Part shown: positions 48,933-61,800 of the stretch, piece by piece
How positions within the stretch are numbered: position 1 is the first letter of the stretch
How the letters are laid out: each line of letters begins with the position of its first letter
Assembly: GCF_032854445.1 (NCBI RefSeq)
Contig: NC_088307.1
Location: 4,714,001-4,778,000 of the forward strand
Direction of reading: 5' to 3'
DNA from: Liolophura sinensis
Taxonomy: Eukaryota; Mollusca; Polyplacophora; Chitonida; Chitonidae
DNA: 64,000 nt
Notes under the pieces: generated by a model
What the model was told of the DNA's origin: nothing
Seen by the model: only the letters and a program-made list of their open reading frames with translations
Databases searched by the model: none
Position numbers and translations under genes: made by a program

Positions 48933-50204
48933 GAATTTTTTTTTTTAAGGATTTCTGAATGGCCTTTCAAAATGGCCATGTTTTATCTTAATTTAACATA
49001 TAAAGAACTACAAGGTGTGCGGAGAGCGTAAACCTCCGCCATAAAGCTAAATGTATAAAAACGCCGAGGAGATACTCGAAAGGGACATTCAGGCACTATT
49101 AAAACATTCCAAAAAGTGTGGATTTGTGTCACCGTTTACGTGGGACCATTTGCTAACTATCATAATGGGTTTTTTTTTTTCATTATATCAAAACGAACCA
49201 GAGGTTTATCCTTCTCAGGCACCAAAGTGCGTGATGTGCTTAGTCATAACGTAGAAGCACAACGAGACAATGGATATCAGAGGATATCTTTAACTTTGCA
49301 ATAATACTAGAATTGTTTTGATCACTATATACATGTATGGTCTCGTAAGTGGAAATCACTGAGAAGAAAAAATCCTCCACGAATGTTTTACACTACTATG
49401 CCACAAATTGACGGTTCTGGTCCATCTTTATACTGCCAATGTATTTGCGAATCAGTGATTATCATCTTCTTTGTATTAATGACTAATCAATTTAATACAC
49501 CCACGTCCGCTTGTGTGCTTAGTCTGTACGATGTTCACGAATGTAAACTCCAACCGAAGGTTATTAGCTAATTGCTCTGTGATTGTGGCCATTATCATAC
49601 CGGTATACATCCTTTTACTCTGAACATCAACAAATTTATTACGAAAAACTGCGTCGTTTCTCTCCACTAGAACAGCGAAGAAAGTTTTCATGTTTTACTT
49701 AGAAGCATTACTACCAACATATATGTAACGAAATTCAAAATCAACGCTTCTCATTCTTGTAATGAATGCTCGGTGGCAGAACCAACGAGTTCCTTGACGT
49801 TTCATGTCTTTGCAGTGTTTCTTCAGAAGTCCAAAGTCACTGTTATATAAGTTCGACCTTTGTAAAATCCCGAACAAAGCACGTAGCGTGTCACCAATGT
49901 CAATGCATGCTCTATGTGTTCAGGCAGCATTTATGACTCGCAATTTGCATTTGTTTCCGAGCACTTTGTTCTCTTTGACTCAGAACTGTAAGTTTCATAT
50001 GTTTTCCATATGCATTTTCTGATCAAAACCAAGTCCCTCGCAAAACGTAACAGCTTTTTAAATAAGCTGTTACGCTTTATATAAATCTGTTGAAATGCTC
50101 CAAAAGTTCTTTATATAAATAGACAGACGATCCTCGTAGGAGAACACATCCAATTCTATATGATCGTAATTCCAGTTATAAAATCCACATGTGAGTCTGT
50201 GTTA
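48933..50204. other. No recognised gene
   Basis: Unique spacer between the two large arrays. ORFs up to 72 codons, none recognisable. Confidence 0.45.
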
Positions 50205-53200
50205 GAGTGCTTAGAATTCTGCAGAACACACTTATTTCCATAAACCAATGTGATCTTGTGTTAGAAAAGAGATGACTTACAATGCCACAGGACAGGCTGT
50301 TTGCCACAAACCAATGTGATCTTGTGTTAGAAAAGAGATGACTTACAATGCCACACGACAGACTGTTTGCCACAAACCAATGTGATATTGTGTTAGAAAA
50401 GAGATGACTTACAATGCCACAGGACAGGCTGTTTGCCACAAACCAGTGTGATCTTGTGTTAGAAAAGAGAACTTACAATGCCACAGGACAGGCTGTTTGC
50501 CACCAACCAATGTGATATTGTGTTAGAAAAGAGATGACTTAGAGTGCCACAGGACAGACTGTTTGCCACAAACCAATGTGATATAGTGTTAGAAAAGACA
50601 ACTTACAATGCCACACGACGGGCTGTTTGCCACAAACCAATGTGATCTTGTGTTAGAAAAGAGATGACTTACAATGCCACAGGACAGACTGTTTGCCACA
50701 AACCAATGTGATCTTGTGTTAAAAAAGAGATGACTTACAATGCCACACGACAGACTGTTTGCCACAAACCAATGTGATATTGTGTTAGAAAATAGAACTT
50801 ACAATGCCACAGGACAGACTGTTTGCCATAAACCAATGTGATCTTGTGTTAGAAAAGAGATGACTTACAATGCCACAGGACAGACTGTTTGCCACAAACC
50901 AATGTGATCTTGTGTTAGAAAAGAGATGACTTACAATGCCACAGGACAGACTGTTTGCCACAAACCAATGTGATATTGTGTTAGAAAAGAGATGACTTAC
51001 AATGCCACAGGACAGGCTGTTTGCCATAAACCAATGTGATCTTGTGTTAGAAAATAGAACTTACAATGCCACAGGACAGGCTGTTTGCCACAAACCAATG
51101 TGATCTTGTGTTAGAAAAGAGATGACTTACAATGCCACACGACAGACTGTTTGCCACAAACCAATGTGATATTGTGTTAGAAAAGAGATGACTTACAATG
51201 TCACAGGACAGGCTGTTTGCCATAAACCAATGTGATCTTGTGTTAGAAAAAAGATGACTTACAATGCCACAGGACAGGCTGTTTGCCACCAACCAATGTG
51301 ATATTGTGTTAGAAAAGAGATGACTTAGAGTGCCACAGGACAGACTGTTTGCCACAAACCAATGTGATATAGTGTTAGAAAAGACAACTTACAATGCCAC
51401 ACGACAGACTGTTTGCCACAAACCAATGTGATATTGTGTTAGAAAATAGAACTTACAATGCCACAGGACAGACTGTTTGCCATAAACCAATGTGATCTTG
51501 TGTTAGAAAAGAGATGACTTACAATGCCACAGGACAGACTGTTTGCCACAAACCAATGTGATATTGTGTTAGAAAAGAGATGACTTACAATGCCACAGGA
51601 CAGGCTGTTTGCCACAAACCAATGTGATCTTGTGTTAGAAAAGAGATGACTTACAATGCCACAGGACAGGCTGTTTGCCACAAACCAATGTGATCTTGTG
51701 TTAGAAAAGAGATGACTTACAATGCCACACGACAGACTGTTTGCCACAAACCAATGTGATCTTGTGTTAGAAAAGAGAACTTATAATGCCACAGGACAGA
51801 CTGTTTGCCACAAACCAATGTGATCTTGTGTTAGAAAATAGAACTTACGATGCCACAGGACAGGCTGTTTGCCACAAACCAATGTGATCTTGTGTTAGAA
51901 AAGACAACTTACAATGCCACACGACGGGCTGTTTGCCACAAACCAATGCGATCTTGTGTTAGAAAAGAGAACTTACAATGCCACAGGACAGACTGTTTGC
52001 CACAAACCAATGCGATCTTGTGTTAGAAAAGAGAACTTACAATGCCACAGGACAGACTGTTTGCCACCAACCAGTGTGATCTTGTGTTAGAAAAGAGATG
52101 GCTTAGAATGCCAAAGGACAGACTGATTGCCTTAAGTCAATGTGATCTTGTGTTAGAAAAGAGACAACTTACAATGCCACAGGACAGACTGTTTGCCACA
52201 AACCAATGTGATATTGTGTTAGAAAAGAGATGACTTACAATGCCACAGGACAGGCTGTTTGCCACAAACCAATGTGATCTTGTGTTAGAAAAGAGAACTT
52301 ACAATGCCACAGGACAGGCTGTTTGCCACCAACCAATGTGATATTGTGTTAGAAAAGAGATGACTTAGAGTGCCACAGGACAGACTGTTTGCCACAAACC
52401 AATGTGATATAGTGTTAGAAAAGACAACTTACAATGCCACACGACGGGCTGTTTGCCACAAACCAATGTGATCTTGTGTTAGAAAAGAGATGACTTACAA
52501 TGCCACAGGACAGACTGTTTGCCACAAACCAATGTGATCTTGTGTTAGAAAAGAGATGACTTACAATGCCACACGACAGACTGTTTGCCACAAACCAATG
52601 TGATATTGTGTTAGAAAATAGAACTTAAATGCCACAGGACAGACTGTTTGCCATAAACCAATGTGATCTTGTGTTAGAAAAGAGATGACTTACAATGCCA
52701 CAGGACAGACTGTTTGCCACAAACCAATGTGATATTGTGTTAGAAAAGAGATGACTTACAATGCCACAGGGACAGGCTGTTTGCCATAAACCAATGTGAT
52801 CTTGTGTTAGAAAATAGAACTTACAATGCCACAGGACAGGCTGTTTGCCACAAACCAATGTGATCTTGTGTTAGAAAAGAGATGACTTATAATGCCACAC
52901 GACAGACTGTTTGCCACAAACCAATGTGATCTTGTGTTAGAAAAGAGATGACTTACAATGCCACAGGACAGGCTGTTTGCCATAAACCAATGTGATCTTG
53001 TGTTAGAAAAAAGATGACTTACAATGCCACAGGACAGGCTGTTTGCCACAAACCAATGTGATCTTGTGTTAGAAAAGAGATGACTTACACTGCCACAGGA
53101 CAGACTGTTTGCCACAAACCAATGTGATATTGTGTTAGAAAAGAGATGACTTACAATGCCACAGGACAGGCTGTTTGCCACAAACCAATGTGATCTTGTG

Positions 53201-54145
53201 TTAGAAAAGAGATGACTTACAATGCCACAGGACAGACTGTTTGCCACAAACCAATGTGATCTTGTGTTAGAAAATAGAACTTACGATGCCACAGGACAGG
53301 CTGTTTGCCACAAACCAATGTGATCTTGTGTTAGAAAAGAGATGACTTACAATGCCACACGACAGACTGTTTGCCACAAACCAATGTGATCTTGTGTTAG
53401 AAAAGAGAACTTATAATGCCACAGGACAGACTGTTTGCCACAAACCAATGCGATCTTGTGTTAGAAAAGAGAACTTACAATGCCACAGGACAGACTGTTT
53501 GCCACCAACCAGTGTGATCTTGTGTTAGAAAAGAGATGGCTTAGAATGCCAAAGGACAGACTGATTGCCTTAAGTCAATGTGATCTTGTGTTAGAAAAGA
53601 GACAACTTACAATGCCACAGGACAGACTGTTTGCCATAAACCAATGTGATCTTGTGTTAGAAAAGAGATGACTTAGAGTGCCATAGGACAGACTTTTTGT
53701 CATTATTCAATGCGATCCTGTGTTGCACAAGAGACAGTGTAGAATGCCACATGACATACCTTTGAACATTTACCAGTGCGATCACGTGTTGGAGAAGAGA
53801 CAGTTTCGAATGCCACAGGACAGACTTTTTGTCATTACCCGATGCAATCTTGTCTTGTAGAAGAGATAGTTTATAAAGCGACATGACATACAATTTAGCA
53901 TTAATCTGTGTGATCACGTGTTAGAGAAGAGAAGGCTTCGAATGCCACAGGACAGATTGTTTGTCACGAACCAATGTGACCATGTGTTGCAAAATATACA
54001 GTTTAGAATGCCACATGATATACAATTTACCATTACCAGGGTGATCACGTGTTAGAGAAGAGACAGCTTCGAATGGTACAGGACAAACTGATTGCCACAA
54101 ACCAATGTGATCTTGTGTAAGAAAAGAGATAGCTGAGAATGCTAG
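50205..54145 (+). repeat. 66/64-bp minisatellite (~60 copies)
   Basis: Core GATGACTTACAATGCCACAG, GACAGACTGTTTGCCACAAA, CCAATGTGATCTTGTGTTAG plus AAAAGA. Two length classes differ by loss of 2 bp (GAGATGACTT versus GAGAACTT). Marker variants recur at long spacing: GATGGCTTAGAATGCC at 52097 and 53535 (1438 bp apart), and GATATAGTGTTAG at 50580, 51366 and 52406. This indicates block duplication. The right edge (53690-54145) is diverged and alternates two forms (roughly 132-bp dimers). Minus-strand ORFs repeating a 22-residue unit are by-products and are broken by 64-bp units. Confidence 0.96.
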
Positions 54146-54229
54146 ATAGATAGACTATCACTGCTCCGCTAGCCAATTTGTACAGAAACAACACCAATGT
54201 TACTGGAGTTATGGTGAAGTCAAAAAACA

Positions 54230-54346
54230 CTCCAGGCACTCCGGTTTTCTCCACCCATAAACTTGACTGATGTGCTATCAGTAATAATAATAATAAATTC
54301 TTGCATACGCAGGTAAACACTTGCATAAGGCGTTAAATAACAATAA
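54230..54346 (+). mobile_element. 3' end of the SINE1-related element
   Basis: CAGGCACTCCGGTTTTCTCC, CCCATAAACTTGACTG and AAGGCGTTAAATAACAATAA match the 3' module of 42835-43046, with an internal AAT-repeat expansion. Confidence 0.6.
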
Positions 54347-54695
54347 AACACGCAGAATACCTTAAGAAAATCTCCAGTTTTTTTCGACCAAGGTTTACAT
54401 GAAAAAATCTTTAAATTTAAGAAAAGAGAACAAATAATTTCTCTTCGAATATTTCGGAGATGGGTAGAATCCGACGCAAACGCCCATAGCCATTTTGTTC
54501 TGACGTGCTTGATAACTGTGTAAATCACCTTTTAATATGGAATCCCTGCGCGGCCAAGGGATGCACTATGTTAGAGAAACATGAAACACGATGTCGCGTC
54601 ACGTTACACAACGCTGATATGGTGAAAATACAAAAAGACCTTCGGATGATATCAGCGGAAAGAGCTGCATTCTCAAATTTTTAACTAACTCGCGC

Positions 54696-54804
54696 CATAT
54701 TTCTAAACATTTATAATATCGTGAGGCTTTTGATTTTATCAATGTGCGTGGTTTTCCTGACTTTGAACTGCGATTCTTTTTGGTATGCTTTTTAAACTTC
54801 AGGT
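54696..54804. other. Source-type 3' flank shared with the composite SINE
   Basis: The reverse complement of this segment reappears at 37650-37762 with about ten differences and small indels. There it lies between a full SINE1 and a second SINE1 3' end. It holds no gene. Confidence 0.75.
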
Positions 54805-55080
54805 TATTTATTTGTTTATTTATTTATTTGTTTATTAGATTGGTGTTTTACGCCGTACTCCCGAATTATTTCATTTATACAACGGCGGCAAGCATTATGG
54901 TGGGAGGAAACCGGGCACAGCCCGGGGAAAACCCACGACCATCCGCAAGTTGCTGACAAACCTTTCCCTCGTGTGGTCGAAGAGGTAGATAGCATGAGCT
55001 GGTCTTGAACTCACATTGGTGACAGGCTCCTAGGTCAATACGCTGCCCTAGCGCGTTAACCAAAGGAGCCACGTAGGCTT
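54805..55080 (-). mobile_element. Full-length SINE1, moderately diverged
   Basis: Tail, 3' domain, body and head (CACGTAGGC end) are all present on the minus strand. The A-box region is mutated (TGGCTCCTTTGGTTAACGCG). A possible imperfect TSD (TTTTTAAACTTCA / TTCTTAAATTCA) suggests that the shared 54696-54804 sequence is its native flank. Confidence 0.9.
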
Positions 55081-56867
55081 CTTAAATTCACGTAAAATAT
55101 GTACATCTGTTCTGGTGAAATGTTTTCTTTATAAAATACATTAAAGATTAAAGTGTGGTCAAGTCTTATGGTATAGTAAAGCATTATGTCTTCGAAGAAT
55201 GGCAAGAATTTTGATTAATTTTAAGACATGAAAATACCTAAGAAAATTCTTTGAATGTTAAATGAACAAAATGTCAGCAACTTTGTCATCGCCATTTATC
55301 ATCCGCAGACTTTTCGATACCAAACAAAATGATATCATTGTAGCTACATCAACAGAATAAGAAAACTATACAACTGGCGATACAGCTGGCGAAAGAATAA
55401 AAATATTTTCATCACTCAAGCATTTATGCTCACCATTTATGCATCTACTCTATTTAGCAATTTATGTCGTTCATAGTTCTGAAAGCACACTTACCTTTTA
55501 TTTCCTCAGGCGCATCTCAGTTATACATGTCATGTCATGAGATTTTGCCAATCAGTATCACGGTGTGTCAAATGTCAACCGTGAATCTCAACGTAAAATC
55601 TCTATCAAATGTCACCATAATATGGGTAAAGTCGCCGTTGAAGTGCTTCTTCGCGCGCCTGTCGACTGCAGAGCTTGTGAAATCACTCACGAGAAATCTG
55701 TTCTAAACAAAGAGATCCTACTTGAACTAGATATATTCCTTTTCCACTTTTTTATGCACCTTATTCAACAAATTCAGGAAAACAGGGCACTCGCCTCTTT
55801 AAAGCTTTAAGGGTGCTTTATATTTCTCGTCACTAATGGAATGATGCTCAAATCCAATACTTCCATCACAGTACATTCATAAACGTACCGGCAGTTTTCC
55901 TTTAAGGATGCCTTTTTACTTAAAAAAAGAATCCAGCTGTTCCTTCTCACATCGTCTAAAAGATTCTTGTCAGCATCAAAACTCGAACGACCGACTGTAA
56001 GACCTACAGGTATCCTCCGGCAACGTTTTCCTAGCAACAAAGGTCCCACCACAAACCTGCAAAAGTAGCAGCCAGGATACTAATCACTATCAAGTCATGG
56101 ACTTCTACAGCCAGTATACAAATTGAAAGGCGCAACACTCTTTCCACAGCATGTCCGCCAACGAAGAGCTGTCCGGTCGATTCTTCATTACCTCGAGTGC
56201 CGACAGGCGAGCCACTCACTCAATGGGGGACACAAAAGGGGAGGTAATCGAACGCCTGGATTTTTTTGTGAGAATTGACACAGACGCAGGACATAAACCG
56301 ATTATTGAGAAACACAGCTCTCGTATTGCGCATGCGTGAAATCCCGTCAGCCCAGTGCAGTATTGGAATGCTTTGTGTGGAAGTTGACATAATCAATTGA
56401 GTTTCCACAATAGGATTAAGACGTCAAGCATCACTGTTGTAAAGTCATGAAAACTGTGACGTGAAAGGGGAAAAATGAATGTTCTTAGTGAGATTATGTA
56501 GACGTGCAATTTCGTAAATGCATATTATGCTATATACATTTAAGCAAACAATCTTCATGAATAAAAGAGCTTATGTTACTTGGGAAAATAATGACAATAA
56601 TGATTGAAGCGGTGTTCATTTCCGTAAAAAATCGCTACATTCCGATAGCTATATGTGGAGTACAATGACAACTTGACGGCCTCGGTTTGTCCTTTCGGGT
56701 TATTTTATTTTTTTTTTTTGTTATTATTGTGCAGCAAATCATCACTGTGATTGTAACAATCGAAATCTGTAAGTACATTTATTTTTATATAATAAAATAG
56801 AGTCAATAGACCATAGGTCAAAAACGTGACTCAAAAACCCTTTTCACAAAAACAGAGATAAAATATT
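55081..56867. other. No recognised gene
   Basis: Several overlapping ORFs of 60-80 codons (55464-56408) have no recognisable domains. Confidence 0.4.
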
Positions 56868-57020
56868 TATTATTTAATAGGTGTTTTACGCTCAATTCAA
56901 GAATATTTCATTTATACGACGGCGGCCAGCATTAATAATGGAAGAAAAATGAGCAAAGCTCAGGGGAAACCCACGATCATCCACAGGTTGCTGACAGACC
57001 TTCCAACATGCTCTGGAAAG
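56868..57020 (-). mobile_element. SINE1, head missing
   Basis: TTATTTAATAGGTGTTTTACG, the 3' domain, and a body to CTGACAGACCTTCCAACATG. Moderately diverged. Confidence 0.85.
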
Positions 57021-57261
57021 GGGAAACAAAATAAGTCAACATTATGCGTAATACTCTTGATTTAAATGACGATTGGTTTGGTTCTCAAAAGAGGAGGCTG
57101 AGGAAGCTGACGTATAAATAACATTCGATAGCAACAAAGACTGTGCAAAAAGGTGACCTTACCTACCTCTTTGTGGCGCCTAGACGCGCTGTTGTGAACA
57201 TTGAAGGGTACCTGGGATAAAAGATAAAAGTAGTGGTACCTATTATATATGATGGCGTCAA

Positions 57262-57425
57262 AAAAGGTCTAGGTCCAAACTGGGCAAGTCCTGTTTTCCT
57301 ACTCTAACGTCTCAGTGCTGAGGGCCATTTTTAAGATTTTTGTTATGACCCGACCCTGATTTGATCCTGGGGTCTCCTGATTTCGACGCAGGCCTTTTAA
57401 TCAATACGTCACCAAAGCGGTTAAA
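57262..57425 (-). mobile_element. tRNA-like SINE head (SINE2 type)
   Basis: On the minus strand, an A-box-like TTGGTGACGTATTGATTAAA is followed by a B-box-like AGGATCAAATCAGGGTCGGG. Body motifs AAAAATGGCCCTCAGCACTG and AACAGGACTTGCCC come next. No acceptor stem pairs well, so a functional tRNA is unlikely. Confidence 0.5.
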
Positions 57426-57814
57426 TTCTGGTGTGATAACTGTAATTAAAGACACGCTCCTTCTTTTCTTTCTGAAAATTTATCTTTGACGTCATTCACC
57501 CCTAATATATTGTCATTTAAAACATATTTTTATATAACGTCACATTGTTCCTCTTGTTGGATAAGACATGGCATTTTAGGGATTAAAATTGGACTCCCAG
57601 TTACAACATCATTCGATAACACAATTAAATTATCAAAATACAATGTACAGAGACCTTTTGTCTGCAGAAATACACTCTCCAGTGATTTATTGATTGGATT
57701 GCCTCATGGAATATTTCGATGTTTACTTAACATGTCCACAGATCAATTAATGTTAAGAATTCAAAAGACTCTCTTGCGTTTATTTAAATAAGTACATGTA
57801 TAAATGTTTACATT
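57426..57814. other. No recognised feature
   Basis: AT-rich sequence with a 101-codon ORF (57486-57791) that has no recognisable domain. Confidence 0.4.
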
Positions 57815-58817
57815 CTTGAAATGTTTCACCGTTACTTTGCCCGTCGTTTCCTGGCAGATCTGTGCATGCTAATATAGCACGCTCACCAGAATATGGATGA
57901 AGATGGAAATTTTTCACTGTTACTTTTGCCCGTCGATTCCTGGCAGATCTGTACATGTTGCTATGGCACACTCACCAGGATATGAATTAAGATTAAAATG
58001 TTTCAGGGGCCAGTTGGTTAGCAGGATAGTGCATGACCCAGGAGCCTCTCACCAATGTAGTCGCTGTAAGTTCAAGTCCTGAACATGCTGACTTTTTTCT
58101 CTGGCTGTACTTGGGAAGGTTTTCCAGCAGCCTGCGGATGGTCGTGGGTTTCCTCTCACCATAATGTTGGTTTCTCTCGCATAAGTGAAACATTCTTGAG
58201 TACGGCGTAAAACACCAATCAAAAAACTAAACAAATGAAATGTTTCACTGCTACTTTGCCCGTCGATTCCTGGCAGATCTGTGCATGCGCCTATGGCACA
58301 CTCACCAGGACATGGATGCAGCTGAAAATGTTTCACTGCTACCTTGCCCGTCGATTCCTGGCAGATCTGTGCATGCGTCTATGGCACACTCACCAGGATA
58401 TGGACGCAGCTGGAAATGTTTCACTGTTACTTTGCCCGTCGATTCCTGGCAGATCTGTGCATGCTCCTATGGCACACTCACCAGGATATGGATGCAGCTT
58501 GAAATCTTTCACTGTTACTTTCCCCGTCGATTCCTGGCAGATCTGTGCATGCTAATATAGCACACTCACCAGGACATAGATGCAGCTGGAAATGGGTCAC
58601 TGCCCGTCGATTCCTGGCAGATCTGTGCATGCTCCTATGGCACACTCACCAGAATATGGATGCAGCTGGAAACCTTTCACTGCTACTTTGCCCGTCGATT
58701 CCTGGCACATCTGTGCATGCTAATATAGCACACTCACCAGGACATAGATGCAGCTGGAAATGGGTCACTGCCCGTCGATTCCTGGCAGATCTGTGCATGG
58801 TCCTATGGCACACTCAC
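57815..58817 (+). repeat. 88-bp minisatellite, 9 copies, split by a SINE
   Basis: Marker CGTCGATTCCTGGCAGATCT occurs at about 57842, 57930, 58261, 58349, 58437, 58525, 58605, 58693 and 58773. Most units are 88 bp. The 58605 and 58773 copies lack 8 bp, which gives an alternating 80/88 spacing. The last unit ends abruptly at 58817, where the inverted retrotransposon segment begins. Confidence 0.93.
58006..58237 (+). mobile_element. SINE1 inserted in the 88-bp array
   Basis: A shortened head (GGGGCCAGTTGGTTAGCAGG), B-box GTAAGTTCAAGTCC, body and 3' domain. The TSD AAATGTTTCA is perfect at 57996-58005 and 58238-58247 and lies within the repeat unit. The array therefore existed before the SINE. 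Confidence 0.9.
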
Positions 58818-61800
58818 AAAGAGGTAAAGATATCCTATTCTGTTGGATACCAAGTCATGTTGGTATCCATGGAAACACAGTCGTGGACAGGGAGGCAAAA
58901 TTTCATCCAAGATGAAATTGTGTGTTAGACGAGAATGTCCAATACGGCATCTGGTTAAAACGACTTGGTCTCTACGAGACATATCAAGTGTATATGAATT
59001 AAAGCCAATGACAGGATGAATGACATGCAGTTTATTGTAAACCTGCAGATCCCATTCACCCTGCCATAGGCGATGAATATATTTAAGAATATTAGACTTA
59101 AAATCATTATATGGTATTTTAACTTTCGACAAAGGTTTAGTAAGGGCAGCTTTTGCCTCCCTGTCCACGACTGTGTTTCCATGGATACCAACATGACTTG
59201 GTATCCAACAGAATAGGATATCTTTACCTCTTTTAATTAGTTTTCGGTGTATGGCTAATATTTCGAAAATCAACGGATTTTTAAATTTATTATTCTGTAT
59301 TGCCAAAAGGCTGGAAAGCGAGTCACTGCATATCACAGCCCTCTGAGCATGCCCAGAAGAGACATATGATAAGGCCAGGAGTATAGCCCTGGCCTCTGCA
59401 GAAAAGATTGAAGACGAGGATGGAAGACGAAGAGAAGCAACTCGATGCTCTAAGACAGCTGCAGCTGCAACCCTATCCCCATCCTTTGACCCATCAGGAT
59501 ATATAAATTTATAATCCGAATATTTAGCCTTAATTTCAGCAAAACCTTGCTGAATTATAAGAGGATTTGTATTTGATTTATTATATTTACGTAGATCAAA
59601 TATCAATTTAGGTTGTGGAAAAAGCCATGGTGGGGACTCCGGAAAAGACACCTGAGCTATGTCCCCAAGTTTAATGTTGGCTTCCACAATATGGTCCCTA
59701 ACACGAACACCGAACGAAGGGATCTTGTTAGAACATTTATTATATTTGTCTACATATGATGGATTGAAAACACAGTCGTAGGCAGGGTTTGTTGGATAAG
59801 CTTTAAGCTTTGTAGCATATTGAAGGCTAAGTTTTATACGTCGGTTATATAAAGAAGGTTCGTTTGCCTCCACGTATAAACTTTCTACTGGTGAGGTTCT
59901 AAAAGCACCAAGGCTGAGCCTCAAACCTTGGTGATGAACAGGATCCAACATTTTAATATACGACTTCCTAGCGGAACCGTAAATGATGGATCCATAGTCC
60001 AATTTAGACCTCACCAGAGAACGATATAAATTAAGTAAAACTGATCGGTCAGCACCCCAATCGGTGCTAGACACGACCTTAATTATATCGAGAGCCTTTG
60101 TACATTTGGCTTTAAGCATTTTAATATGAGGTATAAATGATAATTTTCTATCGAATATAACCCCTAAAAATTTATTTTCTCCAACAATTTTCACCGGTTT
60201 ACCACAAAAATTAAGTTCAGGGTCAAGATGGAATTTCCGTTGATTACAAAAATGCATACCGACGGTTTTAGATGTTGAAAATCTAAAACCATTGGCAACT
60301 GCCCATTTCTCGATCTTATTGAGACAAAGCTGCAGTTGCCGCTCGATGTTATTCATATTTTTAGCACGGTAGCATATCAGGAAATCATCTACATATAAAA
60401 AACCCTCTGTGCCAGATGTCAATGTTTTAGCCAAACTATTAATTTTTATGCTAAATAGTGTTGGTGAAAGGATACTGCCCTGGGGTACACCCATTTCCTG
60501 CTCATAAGAGTCAGAAACAGTGGACCCCACCCTTACCTTAAACTGACGATCGGATAAAAATTCTGATATAAATATTGGTAATCGGCCTTTAAGACCCATA
60601 TCCGTGAGGTCTTTTAAAATACCATATTTCCATGTGGTGTCGTAAGCCTTCTCAAGGTCAAAAAATATGGACACCACATGTTCGTTATTAATGAATCCAT
60701 CTCGTATAGAGGTTTCGAAGCGAACAAGGTGATCCATAGTGGATCTACCTTGACGAAAACCACATTGTATATTAGAAAGTAACTTGTTGGTTTCAAGAAA
60801 CCAAACAAGTCTATCATTAATCATTCGTTCCATAGTCTTACAGACACAGCTGGTAAGAGCTATGGGACGGTAATTATTTGGATCAGTATGATCCTTACCC
60901 GGTTTAGGAACCGGGATAATACACGCCTCCCTCCATGACGGTGGAAAATTACCAGTTATCCAAATATCATTAAGCAAATCCAAGAGAGTCTCCAGTGGCT
61001 CAGGTGGTAAATGGTTCAGAAACTTATAATATACATTATCGGGGCCACAAGCAGTATCGTGGGCCTTTTTTAATGCAGTCTTAAGTTCCTCGATATTAAA
61101 AGGATAATTATAATCTTCTAAATTTTTAGAAGAAAAGGGCAATTTGGTTTTCTCCTTCTGGTTTTTAATATGTTGGAATTCTTTAGTAAGGTTGTCAGAA
61201 GAAGATTTCGTTGAAATTGTTTCAGCTAATTTATTGGCTATATCAGATGGAGATGTTAATATATTATCGCCATCTTTTAAATGCTGAACTTTTGCTTTAT
61301 TATTTTTGCCCTTAAGTTTCTGAACCATGTTCCAGACCTTACGCATAGGTGTTTTTGACGTAATGCCCGAAACAAAGTTCCGCCAACAAGATCGTCTCTT
61401 GGACTTGAGTAATCGACGAGCTTTCGCTCGAAAAATACGAACCTGGTTTAAGTTATTATCAGTAGGACATATATTAAAATTTCGCTCGGCCTTTTTGCGG
61501 TCCTTAATGGCTTTGCGACAGTCCTGATCATACCAGGGTTTACTTTCGGATTTGGGATTTGTCGAGGTTTTAGGGATAGTTCTATCGGCAGCTCGTAATA
61601 CAAGCTCGTTAAATTTTAATATTGGATCATCTGCTGTTTTGAGAGTCTCTGGACTGATATCAGCCTCACAGAACATCTCAAATGCGATCCAATCTGCTTT
61701 ATCGAATTTCCACCTAGCTACACGTTCTAAAGAATTAGAAGTGTTATGTTCTAGGATTATAGGAAAATGGTCACTACCACAAAGATCGTCATGCACCTTC

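Noticed and set aside
50176-53247. Minus-strand ORFs repeating a 22-residue unit
   Set aside because: They come from 66-bp units and are broken wherever a 64-bp unit occurs. No start, promoter or conservation pattern supports coding.
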